A DNA stretch of 64,000 nt, taken from the NCBI GenBank assembly GCA_036924285.1, contig JAYKYS010000004.1, positions 21,918,001 through 21,982,000 on the forward strand. The letters are read 5' to 3'. Under the pieces are notes generated by a model. The model saw only the letters and a program-made list of their open reading frames with translations, did not search any database and had not been told where the DNA came from. Shown here piece after piece: positions 1 to 10,068 of the stretch (position 1 is its first letter; each line of letters starts with the position of its first letter). The stretch is from Asterella californica (lineage: Eukaryota; Streptophyta; Marchantiopsida; Marchantiales; Aytoniaceae). Position numbers and translations under genes: made by a program.

Positions 1-871
1 TTGGTGTGTGATGGTTGTTCGAGAGGTTGACACATGTCATGTTTGACTCCACCTCTCACTGTCATTCCTATTGGACGGTGTGTTTGTCCTCGATGTATAT
101 AGCAGGGATAGCCGATTAGATCTTTGCGTGGTATGGATTGCAGACAGGCGACTAACGATGGGGCAATGTAGCACCCGGCCTCCTGATCCTTGCACCATGA
201 AGGTGTATATCACGTAGTTGAGATATGGAGCTATCTGGAGTTAGAGGGACCTAACCGTCAGTTAGGGGGGCGATTGTGGTACACTTGTGTATGTGTATGA
301 CATCGTCCATGTGTTATGTGTATGTGTGGTGTTCCTTTGACAGCGATGTATGTTGTGTAGCGATGTGTATGCGCACGATAACTCGATGATCGACAATGAT
401 AAAAAAACAAAACTCTCGTCTTTAGAGTACACCCCCTCTTCTCTCCTTTACGTGACCTCCACCGTCACCTAACATGTGTAAAATGATGTCCTAGACAGAT
501 GGCAACAGAAAAATAAAACTTTGGTAAAAATTCAACACGTACTATTTTTTTTACGTGTAAGAAAACTTAATCTACATGTCTTCGCAGATTTATATCTACG
601 GAAGGTTGTCGAGTCTGTCGTACAGTCATTTCTTAATAGCTTCACTCGAAGTAAATCCACCATGGCTACCTGACCACCGGGATCATCTCGTTTTGGAACG
701 TAGAGCCCGAGTTATCATCGTTGTCATTCTCCAGCTCCTTTTAACTTCAAAATGCCATAAATATCTCCTCAAGTATCAGTTTGACTTGATTTTTTGACCC
801 AATTATATCACATGATAAGATTTATATTTCTCTACAAAAGAGTTTGTACTGACTTGTAGTATCTTTGATGC
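1..871 (+). other. Probable 3' end and partial LTR of an unidentified retrotransposon
   Basis: No convincing coding sequence. A short purine run ending in six G sits at about 262-270 and is followed at 275 by TGTGGTAC, which is how a polypurine tract and the start of a 3' LTR look. From about 400 the text becomes A/T- and pyrimidine-rich like an LTR leader. No second copy lies in the window, so the LTR ends cannot be checked. The 73-residue ORF at 576-797 has no recognisable features. Confidence 0.3.
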
Positions 872-2819
872 TGTCACGTTAGTTTGGCTACTCAACTAGG
901 TTGACCGAGTGCGAAGTGGGAAATCCCGATAAGGCCGTTAGTGCAGTTAGGGCAAGTTGGTGGAAGTGCCCACAAGGGGTATACTTCGCAGGTAGGGCTT
1001 GGAGACATCAGTTCTTCAAGTTGAGCCTTCAAGCTCCTGGCTATGGTGGGTAGTCTTGTGAGTGAAATCTGGATTCTCTACGAGCATAGAGTGGATTTGG
1101 CTCGACTGTAGTGATTGTCTAGTGCCGGTTGGCATGGTGAAGTGAGTACATACCTTGTTATCACTTGAAAAACTCACATTGCGAGGCCTGGTTGAGAGAT
1201 TTCAGCTCGCGGATTGCTGCCGGTGGTATCTCTAGAGTTGACAAATCGTTGATATCTTCAATTTGCGATTGCATGCGTGCGTGGAATTATTCATTTTGAT
1301 GTTGTGATCGATCGCTATGTGGATGAGTGTCATCTTAACCTGTTCTCAGTCGATTTGGTGGTGAGGTAGTGCGAAAACGCTGCTGAAATTTGGCAGAATG
1401 TGTTGAAGTGACATGTTTCAGACTGAAGTGCGTGTTTGGACGTGACAGACAAAATAGTCGACAATGTCAGACCGATGTGGGCTCGTTGGAAGCGCACTAG
1501 GAAGACGGACCTAGTGCACGAAGTTTCATGAAGTTTGGTCGAGCAGTTTGTGAGTTATGACAAGTCGAAGTGTCTGGTGACGAGTTTTGATGACAGATTT
1601 GAAGTTGACAGAAGTGCATCGAAGAGTGTCCGGTTGACGTGGATCGACAATCTTTGGTTCTGAAGAGTGCAGTAGGTGCGCGTTGAGAAGAAGATTCCAA
1701 CGCACCAAAAATTGTTCGATTTGGTGAAGGATCGACGGAGTTACAAGCCGAAGAAGATCGCGGGTTAGTCTGAAATCAGACGTAAATTTGGCTAATTTTG
1801 ACCATTTGGAGTGCAATTTCGACATTTGAGTTGCTGTTTTGGGTGTGTCCTCGTTGTACTCGTCCTTCTTGTGGTGTTTGGTCCGAATTCTACTCTACTC
1901 CGAGCGGAGAGTGAGAGCGAAGTGCGAGAGTGCGGAGGCGGAGCGGAGCCTGAGCCCGCGTCCGTCGCAAGTCAGCTTGCTGGCATGCGTGAGAGAGATA
2001 TCCAAGTTTCAGTTGTGTGGGAAGTGTAAAACCAGTAGGTCATCCATCCCAACACTATTTCTAGACTTGAACGTTTAACTCTGTAGTCTTAGTTTTGGCT
2101 GTACCACTAGACCAATAGCTCTTGGTGTCTTACAAGGATGCGTGCAAGTACTTAGGGACTGGTTTAAAGTAGTAGGAGACCTTCTCGCACGTTCTTAGAA
2201 GAGTGGTAAGACGACCCTAGAGTACTAAGGGGAAGCTGTTGTTGTGGTAGTGTTTGTCTATATCGTAAAGATGCATATGAAGGTAGTTAGTGACAGTTGT
2301 CTTGGGTGAACTAGTAGAGCTACCAAGTAGATATTTTTGGAACTACTAGAGGTGCAGACATCTAGGTAGTGACCTTAAGTGCATGTTATGACAGTTGGTG
2401 GTCATATATTGTGCATGTGGTTACCGAAGAAGATGGGATGGGGCTGGGTTTCTCTTTATGTGAATGTTTGAGTGTGGAGGGTTATCGTTTGGACTTCTTG
2501 TGGTTGGAACCCCTCCATATTCTGCTTCCTGTGTGTGCATCACGTTTGCTTATGTTGGCGCTTGATTTTCAGAGTGAGTTCACTCTAGTGTGCTGTCGGT
2601 AGTGAGGCTGGAGTGATGACCAATCAGACTATCTTTGTTTCTCTCACGGTGCAGTTGGAGTGACGACCAAATGACCGTGAGAGGCTGCTTGCGGTGATGG
2701 CAAGTACAAGTTGCCCTTACCTTGACTGTCCTAGTAGAGAATAGGTGAGCTCAGTAGGAGCGGGGATAGGCAAATTGTAGTTACGGTGGTGACGGAGATT
2801 TTGACATTCTGGTTGGAGA
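872..2819 (+). repeat. 5' LTR plus untranslated leader of TE2
   Basis: This stretch aligns base by base, with scattered differences, to 59571-61560 of TE3, and both begin TGTCACGT. No 3' LTR of either copy lies in the window, so the inner LTR border and the primer-binding site cannot be fixed. The region is about 1.9 kb long before gag and includes a purine-rich GAGCGGAG/GAGTGCGGAG stretch near 1.9 kb. The many short ORFs here are not conserved in frame with TE3, so I do not regard them as genes. Confidence 0.7.
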
Positions 2820-3860
2820 GTGTGTCCGCGAGATTCTATCACCACGGAGTTCTCGGGAGGTTCTGGTGGGGACTTCTCGGACAGTGGGTATACACGGAGT
2901 GAGGTGAGGTACCGACTACCTACACCATTGCCGTTGGTTGTTCCAGAGGACGAGTCAGACGTAGACAACATGTTTTCTGATGGTGAGTTTAGTGTCACCA
3001 CATCGTTATTGTGAGACATGGACGAGATCTATGAGGTCACGAAGAGACCTCGACGTTACTCGGGTGCGGTGGGTACCATCGAGCTGGATGACTTCATCCA
3101 AGAGTTCGACAGTTGGTGCGATCTGCAGCAGATGTGGAACCCACAACTGTTTACACCTTTCATGACGTGGAAGGGTTTGTTTCAGCACTTGGAGGGACCG
3201 CCGATGGACGATTACCATGAGTTCATGCGAGACTATGGTGTTGAGATTGAGTTGTGGAGACAACCTTGGTCTCTCAACTACGTTTCTATCACTACAAGTA
3301 TAGTTTCAGGAGGCTTAGCACCTACTAGTTCGGGTGCCAGTAGCAGTGATACATCCACAGGTGACGGAGTACCTACTACCAGCGGTGCGTTCACTAGTAG
3401 TGGAGCAAGTGGTAGTGCAAGCGAGATACCATCAGGGTTTAACCCTGTGGTTCAGTTCTTCCACTGTTTGAGGAAGAACTATCAGGGTGTGCGAACCGAC
3501 AAGTTGAAGAGTCTGCAGGAGTTCCAGCGGAGGACTGGAGAGAGCCTACGCGAGGTGTTTACTCGCATGAGGCGGTTAATCAACGTTATCCAAGGGGTGA
3601 CGGAAGCACAAGCAGTCCAGTTCTGGTATGGGATACTAGACAGAGAGCTGCGTAGGAGAGTCAGAGATGCCACTCTCTTTAGAGACACCACTCCGACATT
3701 GGTGGTTGTCTTTGGTTTGGTTGAGTGGATAGAGCTCAACATGGTAGAGGAGAGGGTGGTGAGTGCTGGGTTCAGCAGGGACTCATCACATGGAGCGACC
3801 TCCTCTTCTCGAGGATCACAGGCTGTGCAACAGCGTGGTGGTGGTGGGGGTAAGGATCGT
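2820..3860 (+). pseudogene. TE2 gag, N-terminal part, interrupted by TE1
   Basis: This is the capsid-type gag region. The reading frame runs from about 2820, is broken by TGA at 3012-3014 (TE3 has TGG at the same place), and continues from the ATG at 3018 to 3860, where the TE1 LTR begins. The ORF from 3018 is 290 residues on paper, but its last ten residues are read from the TE1 LTR. A Ser/Thr/Gly-rich linker lies at about residues 100-145 of that ORF. It is followed by a retrotransposon gag-like helical region (KNYQGVRTDKLKSLQEF, then FWYGILDRELRRRV). The equivalent TE3 region continues straight on into zinc knuckles, so TE2 gag resumes at 12569 on the other side of TE1. Confidence 0.75.
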
Positions 3861-5233
3861 TGTCGCGCCATTTGGCGGCTACATGCTTGACTTGTACTCC
3901 GACGCTTAGGTTTGATAGTTCTAGAAGTTAGCTCATATTACTTCTAGTCCTTTATGTATATGTTTGACACCTTAGCAAACGGTGTTAACACTATTTTGAG
4001 TCCTAGTAGGCTGATAGTATGTTAGTTATCTTGTTCAAGCATTTGTGCGCTTGTGCAAGTGACTTCTTACTTGTCTATGACGTTCAATGTACATAACTTA
4101 GGGTTTCCATGCTGATAGGGGTTTGAGCTCATGGGTTGTACTTACTTGTCGCCCATGCACGCTTTCTAGCTGATTTAAGTTATTTTTCAGGACTACGTGT
4201 CATTTTAGGTAGTTTAAGTTTTACGCTGGCACTCTAGGGGGCTTGACGTGGTAGCCTATGAGTGCAGATAAGTTACCAGGTAGTTTAAGGCACAAAAGGA
4301 CAGTCAAGTGGAGCTATGAACTCCCATTGGTCCATTTTTGTCTTTTGTAAAACTCTAAGTTTAGAAACAGAGCTCTAGAGTGGAGTTCGAGCATTTGGTG
4401 AGGGATCTTCGAAATCTGAGAACACAGGAGGAGAGAGCTCGTCGTGCCAAGCACTGTCAGTGAAATTTTTGCTCGATTTGGATCAATAAACAAGGAGTTA
4501 TGCCCAATTGAAGTTCGGATTGTGTCAAAACTGCATCACTTTTGTTGATTTTGGGGTTTTCGGTGCCAATTGCAGCAGAATTGAGGAAATCACTTCAAAA
4601 CTTCGTGGTTGCGTTCACTGTCAGGAGGGCTACGACTGTCCAAAAAGTTTTGAATCATTTGAGTGACTGAGTAATTCAGGGCGGCCGCTGAAGCAGAGGG
4701 GGTCTGAAAAGCTCTTAATCTAGAGCAACGACTTTAGAGAAGGAGATCTGGAGTTCTACAAACAATCAGGAGTCCCAACTTCACAGGGATGTTCAGCATC
4801 CTGTAGACTTCAAATACTGTGAGAAGATTTGAAATTCATCGAGCCAATTCTCTGTTCTATGTCTGAATAGCTGTCTAGGTACCAGAAATTGCCATAATTC
4901 TCTTATTCAGAACTTTTCTGTCAACATCTCGGTGCTAGAATTCAATCTTAGGCTGAAACTTCGTGTGTGTGTTCAGTAGTGCCTCATTTACATGTAGGGG
5001 AAGTTTAGAAGTCTAAACCTTCATAGTTTTCCTCTCTTTGAGTGTCAAAGTTCACCGCTTAAGCCTATTACTACAAGTGAGATCTAAATTTCGCTTTTTG
5101 AGCATATCAGAGGATCCTACACTCCTGTGTGAGTGTTTATAGCTCCTGTTGTGACCTGAAAGCCAACCTCTGGAGTAAACAACCACAGCCAGAAGCCCGG
5201 CGCTTTCCTAGGTAGACGGATTATACTCCGACA
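3861..5233 (+). repeat. TE1 5' LTR
   Basis: A direct repeat of 11196-12568, same length, starting TG and ending CA. Differences seen by eye include CAAACGG/CATACGG, GCGTTCAC/GCGTACAC, TCTTAGG/TCTCAGG and two changes at the extreme 3' end. It should hold the promoter and polyadenylation signals of TE1. No initiator-tRNA-type primer-binding site (TGGTATCAGAGC) follows. The nearest TGG lies at 5247, so the primer tRNA is unassigned. Confidence 0.95.
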
Positions 5234-5311
5234 TACTCTCTTTTTTTGGTGAACTCGACGTGAAACACCTAGGGTGGGAGTTTTCTTGAGAGTGTTACAG
5301 GATCAGATATC

Positions 5312-7684
5312 ATGGCCAACCAAGGATCATCAAGTGGAGGTGCTGCTGCTGCTCAGCAACCTGCTCAGTTGGATGCTGCTACGATGAAGATGTTCCAAGC
5401 TTTTCACATGTTTATGCAGCAGCAGCAGAGCACAGAGAGGAAGGAGGTGTTAGCAACCAAGGCGTTGCAATCTGTGGTGCATCAGATGGATCAGTTCAAG
5501 GGGACAGATATTTCCAAGTACGTGCGATACTATGCTAGGGAGATGGAGGTGAACAAGGTACCTGAGAAGGAGATGGTGGAGAACTTTGAACTTGCTGTTG
5601 TCCCTGAGATTCGTGGGCGTGTGAAGGAGCTCAAGCAGCAGCAAGGACAGAGTTGGGAGAGCTTTATGCGAGCTTTGAAGGAGGAGTACTACACTGAAGA
5701 TTCAGAGAGGGTGACCAAGAGAACGTTCTTGGAGTGGGTGGTTAAACCTAACAAAGGTTTGTCTGTAAATGAGTTGTTAAGGGAGTTTGATCGTCAATAT
5801 GCTCAGCTTTCTAGGACAGAGAAGCTTACACTAGAGGTTGAGAAGACCGAGCTTTTCCTACAAGCAGCGGACGTGACTATTCAGGAGAAGCTTGAGCTGT
5901 TGCTGGAAGACAAGAGTGAGGAGAGAGGATTGAAGACTGACTGGAAGGAGGTTGAAGAGGCTGTTTCTTTGCTGACCAAGAGACAGAGAAAAAGGGACAA
6001 GGTGGTGGTAAGTGAAGCAGCACCTCTGATAATTCATGTCAAGCAGTTGCCTACTAAGCCTGCTTTGGTAATTGCTAGAGAGGAAGACTCACCGCTTGAT
6101 GAGTTGATTAAGGATATGAAGGAGCTTAAGCTTAAGCTCACTAGGTTAGAAGAGAAGGAGCAGAATGTACAGCCTGCTATGCAGAGACCTCAGATGAGAG
6201 AAGGCTTTGTTCATCGTTGTATATGGTGTGATAGCCTAGACCATGTAAGAAGAGATTGTGGAGAGTTTTCAGATGCATTGAGGAAGGTTCTGATCTTCTT
6301 CAAAGATGGTAAGATCCATTTGAGAGAGACTGGGATGATGTTGGGAACCAACTTTGGCAAGGGTGGTATGAAGAGGCTTGTGAATGAGATATCAGCATCA
6401 CATGCTGTTTCTCTTGTGAATGCTGCTACCTGTGGAGTGAAAGTGGAGATGGAAAGAGAGAAAGGGACTACTGGGTTGTGGTCTGATGTAGTGCGGTCCG
6501 TAGCTAGAACAGAGCTAGACAAGGATGTGCTACGAAGGGTTGGCAACTCAATTCGAGAAGCTACAGGATGGAATGATCCTGTGGATACTATGTCAGTGCA
6601 TGCTTATGTTGCAAGAAGTCAGCATGAAACTGTACTAGAAGAAAAACGCAAGAGGGAGGATGCAGGTGAGGCTTCTACAGCCAAACGACCTACTACAAGG
6701 AGTGAAAGGACTAGACCAGAGGCAAGACATGAGACAACACCTACTCGGGAGGAGACTATGGAGGATCTACCATCTACAACACCAAAGGAGAAGGAGAGGA
6801 GCAAGGAGAAGGGTAAGATGCCTGCATACAAACTTCAGTCTGACATTGAGATTGCTACAGACTTGAAGCAGGTGTTAGAGAATCGTATATTGAATGGGAA
6901 GGTTGAGTTTACCTTGGATGAGATTCTTGGGATTGCAAAGCGTGAGTTCCATGAGGTTATCATAGATATCATCAAGAGGAAACGTCAGATCTTGGGTGAA
7001 GCAGCTACGCTTAACGCTCTAGGGACCAAACTGTCGGAGGATGAGGAAGATGAGATTGCTGGTTATTGCTCTCAAGTATCAGAGGGGAGATCAGATCAGC
7101 ACGTGAGGTTTGAAGATGAGGTGGAAGCATCGCAGAAGAGCCATTACTCTCACAACCATTGGGCAAGAGCAACCACTGAGACCTTGGTGAAGTTGGGAGA
7201 TCTAGAGGAACCTGTGGTGGCATTGATTGATCACGGCTCAGAGATTAATCTGATGTCTAAGGAGCTGTACAAGCGTGGAAGGTGGCCCATAGACACCGAC
7301 CATGGATGGCTTATCCGTGCTGCCAACAACCAGAGGGGAGAGCTCTATGGTGCTTGTCCCAACATCAAGGTAACAGTGGGTGACATCAGTGATGTTCAGA
7401 GTTTCTTTGTGCAAGAGATGTCAACCTATCCTATCATTCTAGGGCAGCCTTACATTACTGCTGTTAGAATGGAGACACGAGTTATGGATGATGGTTCAGC
7501 CTATGCTAGGATACGTAGTAGAGACGGCAAAAGAGCTGTTCAGTTTTTGACCGTTGCTGCAGAACATGAGAGGAATCGTGATAGCTTGAGAGACCGTCCA
7601 CTACCTAAGATTACTCAGGAGTTTAGAGAGTCTAGGGGTTTTGGCAGAGTACCATTGAAGAGCGAGACTTCAACGGTACAGTAG
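5312..7684 (+). CDS. TE1 gag-protease polyprotein
   Basis: This 790-residue ORF encodes the structural polyprotein of TE1. A Gln-rich N-terminus leads into a capsid-type gag domain (about residues 40-230). A CCHC zinc knuckle is visible at residues 303-316 (C-X2-C-X4-H-X4-C). A charged linker precedes a domain from residue 503 (MPAYKLQSDIE to IDIIKRKRQ) of a kind found in gypsy polyproteins of plants and fungi. A retropepsin-like segment follows, ALIDHGSEINLM, with the presumed catalytic Asp at residue 640. The expected D-T/S-G triad reads D-H-G here, which is unusual. The ATG at 5312 lies 79 bases after the 5' LTR. The ORF ends at TAG 7682-7684, 40 bases after the slippery heptamer at which translation is expected to slip into pol. 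Confidence 0.9.
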   Translation: MANQGSSSGGAAAAQQPAQLDAATMKMFQAFHMFMQQQQSTERKEVLATKALQSVVHQMDQFKGTDISKYVRYYAREMEVNKVPEKEMVENFELAVVPEIRGRVKELKQQQGQSWESFMRALKEEYYTEDSERVTKRTFLEWVVKPNKGLSVNELLREFDRQYAQLSRTEKLTLEVEKTELFLQAADVTIQEKLELLLEDKSEERGLKTDWKEVEEAVSLLTKRQRKRDKVVVSEAAPLIIHVKQLPTKPALVIAREEDSPLDELIKDMKELKLKLTRLEEKEQNVQPAMQRPQMREGFVHRCIWCDSLDHVRRDCGEFSDALRKVLIFFKDGKIHLRETGMMLGTNFGKGGMKRLVNEISASHAVSLVNAATCGVKVEMEREKGTTGLWSDVVRSVARTELDKDVLRRVGNSIREATGWNDPVDTMSVHAYVARSQHETVLEEKRKREDAGEASTAKRPTTRSERTRPEARHETTPTREETMEDLPSTTPKEKERSKEKGKMPAYKLQSDIEIATDLKQVLENRILNGKVEFTLDEILGIAKREFHEVIIDIIKRKRQILGEAATLNALGTKLSEDEEDEIAGYCSQVSEGRSDQHVRFEDEVEASQKSHYSHNHWARATTETLVKLGDLEEPVVALIDHGSEINLMSKELYKRGRWPIDTDHGWLIRAANNQRGELYGACPNIKVTVGDISDVQSFFVQEMSTYPIILGQPYITAVRMETRVMDDGSAYARIRSRDGKRAVQFLTVAAEHERNRDSLRDRPLPKITQEFRESRGFGRVPLKSETSTVQ

Positions 7685-7699
7685 AGATAGGATTCTCGC
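7636..7699 (+). promoter_or_regulatory. Predicted -1 programmed ribosomal frameshift signal with H-type pseudoknot
   Basis: The slippery heptamer G GGT TTT (7636-7642) is in the gag frame. The -1 frame, which is the pol frame, has a TAG at 7633-7635 and is open from 7636 onward. After a 6-nt spacer (7643-7648), stem 1 pairs 7649-7653 and 7655-7660 with 7675-7679 and 7668-7673: 11 base pairs with one A/C mismatch. The loop bases GCGAGA (7662-7667) are exactly complementary to TCTCGC (7694-7699), giving a 6-bp stem 2 with a 1-nt first loop and a 14-nt last loop. This matches the general form of viral -1 frameshift elements. It would make a gag-pol fusion at a fixed fraction. Function is inferred. 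Confidence 0.75.
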
Positions 7700-10068
7700 C
7701 TGATCCAGTAGAACATGAAGCTTTATCCTCTAGCTTCTTAGGATTGACTTCATGTGGATCAGTGTGTTATAGGAAGGTTGAGAATCTGAAGAGGTTTGAG
7801 AGGCAACATGTGAAGTATGTACAGCAGTCTTTGTGGGATAGTGGAGAGTTAGGAGGAGATGAATACATATCTGGAGTGTTTGAAGAGCAGTATTTGGTAG
7901 ATACTAAAGGGGAGTTGAAATCTATAGTAGAAAGTTCTATAGATGATGTAGATAGAGTGGTGAGAGTGAGCTCCAAGGAGCTTTATGATGTAATTGATAA
8001 GTTTATAGATCGGCAAGAGGTGTATGTGGAGACCAAGTACAAGTCAGTGGCAAAGAAAGTCAAACCAGTGGCTTTGCCTTTACCACTCGATTACAATCAG
8101 AAGATGGAGCAAGCTGCACGAGAGCCGACGCTCAGAGGACCGAGAAGAATTGGGCACCAGTTCACAGAAACAACACTGAAGGAGCTGAGGATTGGAGGTG
8201 ATGGATTTCTTACTGAGCAAGAGAAGAAGAGCTTCAGGGAGATGCTATCTAGGCATGGTAAGGCGTTTGCGTTTGAGTCACATGAAGTAGGATGTGTAGA
8301 TCCAAGTGTAGTTGCACCTATGGTAATCTTTACTATACCGCATGTGCCTTGGAATCTACGTCTTATCCCTGTACCTAGAGCTCATCTACCAAAGCTGATA
8401 GACTTGCTCCATGAGAGGATTAGGATGGGTATCTTGGAACCGTCTATAGCTCCCTACTCTAGCAGATGGTTTACTGTTCCGAAGAAGAGTGGAGCTTTGA
8501 GGTTTATCCAAGATATGCAGCCAGTTAACAAGGTGACTATCAGGAATATGGGTATAGGACCTATTGTAGACGAGTTTGCAGAGGCTTTTGCTGGTCGTGC
8601 TATCTATTCGATGGGAGACTTATATTCAGGTTATGATCAGTTTCAGTTATCCTCTGAGAGTAGAGACTTGACTACAATGAGGACACCTTTGGGGTTACTA
8701 AGGATGTGCACCTTGCCACAAGGTGCTACCAATTCTGTAGCGCATATGATGAATGGCATGAACAAAGTTTTGAGGGACTTCATTCCTGAAAAAACTATGC
8801 CATTCCTTGATGATGTGCCGATCAAAGGGTGTGCTGAGGAGGAGAAGAATGAGGTAAAAGATCAGAGGGGGTGCCGTAAGTTTGTAGCAGATCACATAGC
8901 TGATGGTGATAAGATACTGAGTCGACTGGAGGAGGTTCATTTGACTTTATCAGGAGCCAAGTCTGTGTTTGGAGTACAAGAGGTGTTAATAGTGGGGCAC
9001 CTGTGTGGATCTTATGGTCGGAAACCTTGTCCAAACAAGGTTGACGCCATTCAAAGGATGAAGGAGACGTGTGGATCGGTTACTGAGGTGAGAAGATTTC
9101 TAGGTGCATGTGTGTTTTATCATATATGGATTCCACACTTTGCACATGTAGCAGATCCGTTGTACAAGTTGCTGAGGAAGGGGCAAAGATTTCAGTGGCA
9201 AGAGGAGCAAAGCGAGTCTATGAGGAAGTTGAAAGATCTTTTGGCTTCACCACCAACTCTACGGAAGGTAACATATGAGTTGGGCAGATCTGTTATCCTT
9301 ACTGTTGATACTAGTCCTATTGGCATTGGATGGGCTGTAGGACAAGACGATGAGGATGGAAATAGATATGTGGTGCATTTTGGAGCTAAGGTGTTAAGTT
9401 CACGGCAGAGAGACTACCCTCAGGTCAAGAGAGAGCTATGGGGAGTAGTTACTGCGATGAAGAGTGATAAGGAATACTTGATAGGAGCACCTGTGGTTGT
9501 GGAGACAGATTGTTTACCTCTTTTGGGAATGATCACTAGCTGTACAACTCCAGATATTGCTATGTTGAGGTGGATAGCATATATCAAGTCCTTGAACCTA
9601 GAGTTTAGACATATTGCAGGAAAAGACAATCCTGTGGCAGATATGTTATCAAGGGCTAGGTATTACGATGAGAAAGAAATGATAAATGACCAGGAGGATG
9701 TGGGAATAGAGTTCTATTCTAGTGCTCTTGCTAGAAGAGATAGAAGCTGTTTTGCAGCCTCGTTGGAGTTATTTGAGGAAACTATGTATGATGGCGAGTG
9801 GTTGGATCTTGGACGCTATTTGAGTTCACTGGAAAGGCAAGAAGGCTCGTCTGATGCAGATTTCAAGAGGATCCGTAGAATAGCTTATGGTTACTTTTTA
9901 CATGGAGGACATCTATGGAAGCGCCCTAAGCTACAAGGAGGTATACCACAGCGGGTGGTACGTGACCTGGAATTGCAGCAGAAGCTGATCAAGGAGTTCC
10001 ATGAGAGTCTATGGGCCGGTCATAGAGGAGTTTGGGCTACATTTGCCAAGATGAAGGAAAGGTATTGA
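7636..10068 (+). CDS. TE1 pol: reverse transcriptase, RNase H and N-terminal integrase zinc finger
   Basis: The -1 frame relative to gag, open from 7636; the first start-like codon is a TTG at 7744, so frameshift entry is more likely than independent initiation. Counting from 7744, RT motif A reads YSMGDLYSGYDQF (about residues 280-295) and the catalytic box is FLDD with aspartates 356-357. RNase H follows, with the first Asp in LTVDTSPIGIGW and a second acidic site in VETDCLPL, ending near DMLSRARY. The integrase HHCC finger begins with FHESLWAGHRG. The ORF stops at TGA 10066-10068 just after KMKERY, between the His pair and the Cys pair. The same frame resumes immediately, so this is a point nonsense mutation, probably from a Trp codon. 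Confidence 0.88.
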   Translation, partial: GFWQSTIEERDFNGTVEIGFSPDPVEHEALSSSFLGLTSCGSVCYRKVENLKRFERQHVKYVQQSLWDSGELGGDEYISGVFEEQYLVDTKGELKSIVESSIDDVDRVVRVSSKELYDVIDKFIDRQEVYVETKYKSVAKKVKPVALPLPLDYNQKMEQAAREPTLRGPRRIGHQFTETTLKELRIGGDGFLTEQEKKSFREMLSRHGKAFAFESHEVGCVDPSVVAPMVIFTIPHVPWNLRLIPVPRAHLPKLIDLLHERIRMGILEPSIAPYSSRWFTVPKKSGALRFIQDMQPVNKVTIRNMGIGPIVDEFAEAFAGRAIYSMGDLYSGYDQFQLSSESRDLTTMRTPLGLLRMCTLPQGATNSVAHMMNGMNKVLRDFIPEKTMPFLDDVPIKGCAEEEKNEVKDQRGCRKFVADHIADGDKILSRLEEVHLTLSGAKSVFGVQEVLIVGHLCGSYGRKPCPNKVDAIQRMKETCGSVTEVRRFLGACVFYHIWIPHFAHVADPLYKLLRKGQRFQWQEEQSESMRKLKDLLASPPTLRKVTYELGRSVILTVDTSPIGIGWAVGQDDEDGNRYVVHFGAKVLSSRQRDYPQVKRELWGVVTAMKSDKEYLIGAPVVVETDCLPLLGMITSCTTPDIAMLRWIAYIKSLNLEFRHIAGKDNPVADMLSRARYYDEKEMINDQEDVGIEFYSSALARRDRSCFAASLELFEETMYDGEWLDLGRYLSSLERQEGSSDADFKRIRRIAYGYFLHGGHLWKRPKLQGGIPQRVVRDLELQQKLIKEFHESLWAGHRGVWATFAKMKERY

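Noticed and set aside
5234..5270. Primer-binding site at 5247 (TGGTGAACTCG)
   Set aside because: It starts with TGG and lies 13 bases after the LTR, but I cannot match it to a tRNA 3' end, so it is not listed as a feature.
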